Shown piece by piece: positions 9,197 to 13,348 of a stretch of 13,348 bases of DNA (the first letter of the stretch is position 1; every line of letters starts with the position of its first letter). The translations under genes and the position numbers were made by a program. The notes beneath the pieces are model-generated. The model was not told where the DNA came from. It did not search any database and was given only the letters and a program-made list of their open reading frames with translations. Source of the stretch: DATJUC01 sp035502675 (GTDB lineage: Bacteria > Vulcanimicrobiota > Vulcanimicrobiia > Vulcanimicrobiales > Vulcanimicrobiaceae); the NCBI GenBank assembly GCA_035502675.1, contig DATJUC010000214.1, positions 1-13,348 of the forward strand, in the 5' to 3' direction.

Positions 9197-11041
9197 TTGC
9201 GACGTACGGCAACTTTGGCAGCGTTGGGAACGCTCGCGTTCCTGTTGGCCTGCGGGTCTGCGAGGGCGAACACGATCGTCCACCTCAACGCCGACCGGAT
9301 CGACTTCTACTACGACCAGTTCCGGATCGAAGCCGACGGTAACGTGCGCGTTCGCACCAGCGACGGCTTCGAAGTCGACGGACAAGCCTTCTCGATGGAC
9401 CTCAAGCTCAACCGCTTTCTCGTCGCCGGCCACGTTACGCTGCGCGTCCGCGGTCAATCCGTCAACGGCGCCGCCGTTTCGGATTTCTTGGACTTCAACC
9501 GCATCTACTTCGTTCCGATCACCAGCGAACCGGATCGCTGGACGTTCCTCAACGGCGACCTGGCCCATCCGGTGAAGGGCCGTATCATGCCGGGCGACGT
9601 TTTCGAGTTTCCGGAGGTCGGACCGCATCCGAGCCTCAGCGCCAAGTCGTCCGTGATCGACGAGCGGACCTACGTGCGGTTTATGGGCGTGACCACGCAC
9701 CTCGCCAGCAGCAACGGGGGCCTTCCGCTGCCGTCGTTCGTCGTGAACTTTTCCTCGAATCCGTACTTCGCACAGAACTCGTTGAGCGGCGCCACTGCCG
9801 ACCTCACTTGGAACTTCGCCGGCAACGCGCACTCGGTTTCGGCGCTTCACCTACGGTACGATCCGATGAATTTCGGACCGTACCTCGGATTCGAACAACA
9901 CTTCGTCGGCGATCACGAGTACGCCGTTTTCTCGGTCAGTCCGTTTACGAAAGCCGGCAAGTACTGGAATCTGATGCTCGGCGACCGGGTCAGCAAGCGT
10001 CTGCAATTCCAGAGCTTCACCCAAATGTACACGCATCAATACGGACTGTCCGAGCCGGACGCAGCGACCCAGTGGACCTGGGGAAGCGCCACCTATGCCA
10101 TGCCGCATTCGTACCTGCAGGCGACCGGCCAGTTCGTCAACTACAACCTCCTATCGTACGCGGCGTACTTCACGCCCTACGGCAAGGAAGGCAACGTCGG
10201 CATACTGGCCCATCCGACCAGCGGCACGCTGAGCTGGACGTCGTTTCAGCAGCGCTTTGCAAAGCTGCCGATCTTCTTGCAGACCTACTCGAGCATGGGT
10301 TTCAACCACGATACCGTCGGCGACCAAGGACAGTACGTCAACGGTCCCTCGGGGTTGCAAGCCTATCAGTACCCGGAAGTCTGCACGCTCAACGCGCAGA
10401 AGCAGACCGTCTGCACGGGCACGGTGTATACGACGATCTGGAATCAAATTCTCGGGGCCACGCTCACCGCGCAATCGATCCGCATCGGCGATCCGGACCA
10501 TCCGTACAGCGAGTACTACTTCAACGCCAGCTTTAACAAGCAGTTTCAGTGGAACTCGCTGCCCCACCATATCGTCCAGACGATTACCAACGCCAGCTTG
10601 AGCCGAAGCTTCACCAAGCACGTCAACGCATACGTCGACTATCAAGTGCAAAACACCGGCGACTACTACCTGCACGGCGGATATTCGACGGGGCAGCCGG
10701 CCGACAGCAGCTTCGCGGCTTTCGACGGCGTCGCGACGTTCCGGACGCTGGCGATCGGCACGAACTGGCTGCCGAGCCCCGAGTTCAACTTCACCGTACT
10801 CTTCCGCCGGCACGACGACTTTCCGCTGCCCTACCCCAACCTTTTTCCGTCGCCGCCGACCAACGTCTTCGGACAGTACATTTACGGGACGTACCTAGGC
10901 CAGCCGCCCTACGACATCACGCCCGACGTGCGATTTCGAGTAAGCGCGCATCTGCTGGTCGACGTGTCGCGCACGTACTACTTCAACTTCTACGGGCAGA
11001 CGTGGCAGCCGACCACGGCGCTGCAACTGTTGCCGATTTGA
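9197..11041 (+). CDS. OstA/LptA-domain protein with predicted outer-membrane beta-barrel (LptD-like)
   Basis: A 614-residue protein starting at TTG. The N-terminus MRRTATLAALGTLAFLLACG continues SARA, an export signal best read as cleaved after A-R-A (residue 24); Cys19 in LLAC is an alternative lipid site. Residues about 28-107 match the OstA/LptA beta-jellyroll pattern: LNADRIDFYYDQFRIEADGN, then VRV..DGFEVDG..., then VAGHVTLRV. The remaining ~500 residues are rich in aromatic residues and alternate polar/hydrophobic in short strands with Gly/Asn/Asp turns (for example YLGFEQHFVGDHEYAVFSVS), as in outer-membrane barrels. This is the domain order of LptD, which inserts lipopolysaccharide into the outer membrane, but the protein is shorter than the ~780-residue E. 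coli LptD and I see no full LptD C-terminal signature. Other lipid- or glycan-export barrels are possible. Its stop overlaps the next start in TGATG, so the two are coupled. Confidence 0.7.
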   Translation: MRRTATLAALGTLAFLLACGSARANTIVHLNADRIDFYYDQFRIEADGNVRVRTSDGFEVDGQAFSMDLKLNRFLVAGHVTLRVRGQSVNGAAVSDFLDFNRIYFVPITSEPDRWTFLNGDLAHPVKGRIMPGDVFEFPEVGPHPSLSAKSSVIDERTYVRFMGVTTHLASSNGGLPLPSFVVNFSSNPYFAQNSLSGATADLTWNFAGNAHSVSALHLRYDPMNFGPYLGFEQHFVGDHEYAVFSVSPFTKAGKYWNLMLGDRVSKRLQFQSFTQMYTHQYGLSEPDAATQWTWGSATYAMPHSYLQATGQFVNYNLLSYAAYFTPYGKEGNVGILAHPTSGTLSWTSFQQRFAKLPIFLQTYSSMGFNHDTVGDQGQYVNGPSGLQAYQYPEVCTLNAQKQTVCTGTVYTTIWNQILGATLTAQSIRIGDPDHPYSEYYFNASFNKQFQWNSLPHHIVQTITNASLSRSFTKHVNAYVDYQVQNTGDYYLHGGYSTGQPADSSFAAFDGVATFRTLAIGTNWLPSPEFNFTVLFRRHDDFPLPYPNLFPSPPTNVFGQYIYGTYLGQPPYDITPDVRFRVSAHLLVDVSRTYYFNFYGQTWQPTTALQLLPI

Positions 11042-11931
11042 TGCGGCGCGACGTCGCGCGCCGCGTCGGCGCGCTCTTCGTACTGGCGCTTTGTTCGGTG
11101 CTGTTGGCGACCAGCGGCGACATCGTCGTCACCGCGCAGCTGCTCGACTACGAGAGCGGCTACGTCTTCTTCACGACCGGAGACGGGTTCCGCGTCGCCC
11201 CGAACATCGTGATTCGCGACGCCAAAACCGGCGGGCCCACGAAGCTCCAGCCCGCGCCGCGCTTGTGGGCGCGTGCAACCTTCGACTCGGCCGGTACGGT
11301 GACCGAGCTCGACCTTTCGAAGACCAAACTGCCGCAGGAAGGCAATCTCGCCGACGTCGTCAAGCGGTTTGCGATCGCCCTCTCGTCGCCGGTGCCGAAT
11401 CCGGACCTGATTGCGGCCACGCCCGCCCCCGGCACGACGCTGGCTCCTCCGCAAGAGACGTTCTCGGGCCGTCCCGTCATCGTAACCTTTAACGTCGAGG
11501 TCCCGCCGCAAACGCCGTTCACCGCCTCCGTTTACATTACCACCGACGCCAGCGGCTGGAATCCGCAAGCGATTCCGATGTCGCGCATCGACGCCAATCA
11601 TTTTTCGATCACGCGGCGGCTCAACTCCGGCACGATCTTCCGGTATCTCTACGACCGCGGCTCGTTTCAGCAAGTCGAGATCGCCGAGAACGGACTGCAA
11701 CGCGATCCTCGCCGCATTCTCGTCACCGATGCCGACGTGCGCGTCGTTCGCGACACCGTCTACGGCTGGGTCGATCTCACCCCCGGGGGCCAGGCGCAGC
11801 AGCCGACGACCTTGCCGACGCCGTATAACCCGGCTCCCTTCCCGAATCTTCCGCCGGGCGCTGGACCGCCCGGCGGATTCGGACCGCCGCACCCCGGCCG
11901 CACGCCCGTTCCATCGTCGAATCGCAGCTAG
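11041..11931 (+). CDS. Exported or anchored protein with CBM20/E-set-like domain and proline-rich tail
   Basis: A 296-residue protein. A hydrophobic segment at 9-24 (VGALFVLALCSVLLAT) after an arginine-rich start is a signal peptide or membrane anchor. Residues 26-95 form a beta-rich region beginning GDIVVTAQLLDYESGYVFFT. Residues about 145-235 resemble the starch-binding CBM20/E-set beta-sandwich: VIVTFNVEVPPQTPFTASVY, then DASGWNPQAIPM, then an FRYLYDRGSFQQVEIAENG strand pair and RRILVTD. Such domains bind glycans or serve as immunoglobulin-like modules; no catalytic domain is attached. The tail (247-296) is Pro/Gly-rich and probably disordered. The ATG at 11041 shares one base with the stop of the OstA-domain gene (TGATG), so the long open frame upstream of it is not coding. 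The pairing with the barrel gene suggests both act in the envelope. Family assignment rests on pattern recognition only. Confidence 0.75.
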   Translation: MRRDVARRVGALFVLALCSVLLATSGDIVVTAQLLDYESGYVFFTTGDGFRVAPNIVIRDAKTGGPTKLQPAPRLWARATFDSAGTVTELDLSKTKLPQEGNLADVVKRFAIALSSPVPNPDLIAATPAPGTTLAPPQETFSGRPVIVTFNVEVPPQTPFTASVYITTDASGWNPQAIPMSRIDANHFSITRRLNSGTIFRYLYDRGSFQQVEIAENGLQRDPRRILVTDADVRVVRDTVYGWVDLTPGGQAQQPTTLPTPYNPAPFPNLPPGAGPPGGFGPPHPGRTPVPSSNRS

Positions 11932-12007
11932 CAAACGCCCATCGGCCGCCGCCGAACCGGCGGGTTCTCAGGGTAGTGCTGCCCGGGCCGTCGAAAACGC
12001 GCGCCGT

Positions 12008-12964
12008 ATGTCGGTCTCAGCGCGTCCCACGCTCAGCGTCGTCGTTCCCCTCTATAATGAAGAAGGGAACGTCGCCCCGCTGCTCGAGCGCGTCGCGGCG
12101 ATCGTCAAAGCGCTGCCGGGAGCGCCCAGTCACGAGATCGTGATCGTCAACGACGGAAGCACCGACGAGACGCTGGCCGCCATCCGCGCCGAGATGCAGC
12201 GACGGCCGAACATCGTGCTGGTCGATCTTTCGCGCAACTTCGGCCATCAGCTGGCCGCCACGGCCGGCATCGAAATTGCCACGGGCGAAGCGGTCGTGTT
12301 GATGGACGGCGATCTCCAGGACCCGCCCGAACTGATCGGCGCGTTCTTCGAACGCTGGCGTCAAGGCTACGACGTCGTCTACGCGATCCGGCGCTCGCGC
12401 AAGGGCGAAAGCCCGTTCAAACTCGTTACGGCGCGCGTGTTCTATCAAACGATCAAGCGTTTGACGAAGGTCTCGATTCCGGTGGACACCGGGGATTTCC
12501 GGCTGATGAGCCGGCGCGTGGTCGACGCGCTCAAGCGCTCGCCCGAACGGCATCGATTTCTGCGCGGGATGGTGAGCTGGGTCGGCTTCAACCAGATCGG
12601 GATCGAATACGACCGCGACGAACGCCTTTCCGGAACGACGAAATATCCGCTGCCGAAGATGATCCGGTTCGCGATCGACGGCATTACGTCGTTCTCCGAC
12701 ATCCCGCTGCGCTTCGCGTCCTATTTGGGTTTCATCTCCAGCGTGGTCGCGTTTCTCTACGCGCTCCAAGTGATCGTCGCCAAACTCTTGGGGCTCAACC
12801 CGCTGGGATATACCCGCGGCTGGGCGTCGACGATCGTCGCGGTGCTGTTCTTGGGCGGCGTGCAGCTGATCGGTATCGGAATCGTCGGCGAGTATATCGG
12901 ACGAATCTACGACGAGGTCAAAGGCCGTCCGCTCTACCTCATCAGCAGCATCGAACGCTCGTAG
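12008..12964 (+). CDS. Family 2 glycosyltransferase, GtrB/ArnC/DPM1 type (polyprenyl-phosphate glycosyltransferase)
   Basis: A 318-residue membrane-associated enzyme that should move a sugar from a nucleotide donor to a polyprenyl phosphate on the cytoplasmic face. The GT-A domain opens with LSVVVPLYNEEGNV (9-22), followed by IVNDGSTDETL (45-55), NFGHQLAATAGIEIATG (77-93) and the DXD-type metal site in MDGDLQDPPE (99-108). DTGDFRLMSRRVVDAL (160-174) and RFLRGMVSWVGF (183-194) are typical of this subfamily. Two C-terminal membrane helices lie at about 234-260 and 273-297, followed by the usual YIGRIYDEVKGRPLY. Length and layout match GtrB, CsbB and ArnC. The specific sugar cannot be told. ATG 12008 starts just before the GT domain; no clear Shine-Dalgarno precedes it, and the longer frame from 11729 overlaps the previous gene and is rejected. 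The gap to the previous gene is 76 bases; it holds a perfect 6-base GC hairpin (11949-11963) without a T-run. Confidence 0.93.
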   Translation: MSVSARPTLSVVVPLYNEEGNVAPLLERVAAIVKALPGAPSHEIVIVNDGSTDETLAAIRAEMQRRPNIVLVDLSRNFGHQLAATAGIEIATGEAVVLMDGDLQDPPELIGAFFERWRQGYDVVYAIRRSRKGESPFKLVTARVFYQTIKRLTKVSIPVDTGDFRLMSRRVVDALKRSPERHRFLRGMVSWVGFNQIGIEYDRDERLSGTTKYPLPKMIRFAIDGITSFSDIPLRFASYLGFISSVVAFLYALQVIVAKLLGLNPLGYTRGWASTIVAVLFLGGVQLIGIGIVGEYIGRIYDEVKGRPLYLISSIERS

Positions 12965-12968
12965 CGCC

Positions 12969-13348
12969 ATGATCGCAACCTCGAACGCGACCAAAACGCC
13001 CGCGGCACTGGTCGATCTGCTCGCCTCGGCGCGCGGACTGGACGGCGCGGCCACGCGTCTCGAAGCGCTGCGACGCCTCGCGCATTCGACCGGCGGAGGC
13101 AGCCGTCTGCCGGCGGTCGCGCTGCACGAAACCGTCGCAGCGGCACGCCCCGCGCTGCTGGCTTCGCTGTGGCGACGGCTGCGCGGCACGATGCTGATCG
13201 TCTCGGCCACCCCCGACGCGTCCGAACGCGCGTTTGCCGACCTTCTCTATTACCTCGGAGAAGACGCCGAGCCGACGCTGGCGCTGGCGCGTTCGCGCGA
13301 CGAAGCGCTGGGCGCGCTCGACGGCCCGTCGGAGCGCAGCGCCCGCAC
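12969..13348 (+). CDS. mfd: Probable transcription-repair coupling factor Mfd, N-terminal fragment (3' end outside window)
   Basis: An open frame runs from ATG 12969, four bases after the glycosyltransferase stop, to the window edge; 126 residues are visible and there is no stop. The start MIATSNATKTPAALVDLLAS is followed by helix-forming residues. The stretch LIVSATPDASERAFADLLYY (76-95) then LGED resembles the Mfd N-terminal UvrB-like domain, where '(L)VVTxTxxEAExLAxDLxxxLG' is usual, and GPSERSAR (119-126) resembles the 'SPSxERSAR' segment that comes soon after. The usual WETLPYE-type motif between them is not recognisable. Mfd removes RNA polymerase stalled at DNA lesions and recruits UvrA. 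The helicase motifs that would prove the call lie beyond the window. No strong ribosome site is visible, so coupling to the glycosyltransferase gene is likely. An unrelated helicase or UvrB-like protein is the main alternative. Confidence 0.62.
   Translation, partial: MIATSNATKTPAALVDLLASARGLDGAATRLEALRRLAHSTGGGSRLPAVALHETVAAARPALLASLWRRLRGTMLIVSATPDASERAFADLLYYLGEDAEPTLALARSRDEALGALDGPSERSAR

Noticed and set aside
10549..11040. N-terminal extension of the CBM-like protein, 164 codons upstream of 11041
   Set aside because: It overlaps the OstA-domain gene in another frame, and ATG 11041 in TGATG begins a hydrophobic export segment.
11729..12007. N-terminal extension of the glycosyltransferase, 93 codons
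   Set aside because: It overlaps the previous gene out of frame, is arginine-rich, and family members begin a few residues before the VVVPLYNEE motif, as ATG 12008 does.

Overview
This is a high-GC, gene-dense stretch of a bacterial chromosome. Apart from short intergenic gaps (the longest is about 140 bases, at 9057-9196) it is coding throughout. An outer-membrane-type protein with an OstA/LptA-like domain and a series of lipoprotein signal peptides point to a diderm (two-membrane) bacterium. GC content, gene style and the expanded secreted phosphoesterases would fit an uncultured candidate phylum such as Eremiobacterota (WPS-2), but that placement is an inference from gene character and not from a marker gene. 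I saw no tRNA, rRNA, CRISPR array or insertion sequence.

Left edge (1-473, +): the 3' end of a class I SAM-dependent methyltransferase. Its stop codon abuts the stop codon of the next gene, which faces it.

Centre (474-7295): a cluster of five paralogous secreted phosphoesterases of the phospholipase C / AcpA-type acid phosphatase family (alkaline phosphatase fold). All five have lipoprotein signal peptides and apparently intact active sites. Three lie on the minus strand (transcribed C, then B, then A) and two on the plus strand (D, then E). They diverge from a 111-base intergenic region with an AT-richer core, which is the obvious place for shared divergent promoters. Within each arm the genes overlap by 8 or 23 bases, so each arm is probably one translationally coupled transcript. 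All five proteins end in PVD-x-[E/Q].

Right of the cluster (7299-9056, -): a 585-residue lipoprotein of unknown function, convergent with phosphoesterase E. A 140-base divergent region with several inverted repeats separates it from the rightward genes.

Right part (9197-13348, +): four co-directional, closely spaced genes. They encode an OstA/LptA-domain protein with a probable beta-barrel; a small exported or membrane-anchored protein with a CBM20/E-set-like beta-sandwich and a proline-rich tail; a GtrB/ArnC/DPM1-type family 2 glycosyltransferase with two C-terminal membrane helices; and the N-terminus of what looks like transcription-repair coupling factor Mfd, cut by the window edge. The first three could act together on an envelope glycan or lipid. 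That is a context-based hypothesis.
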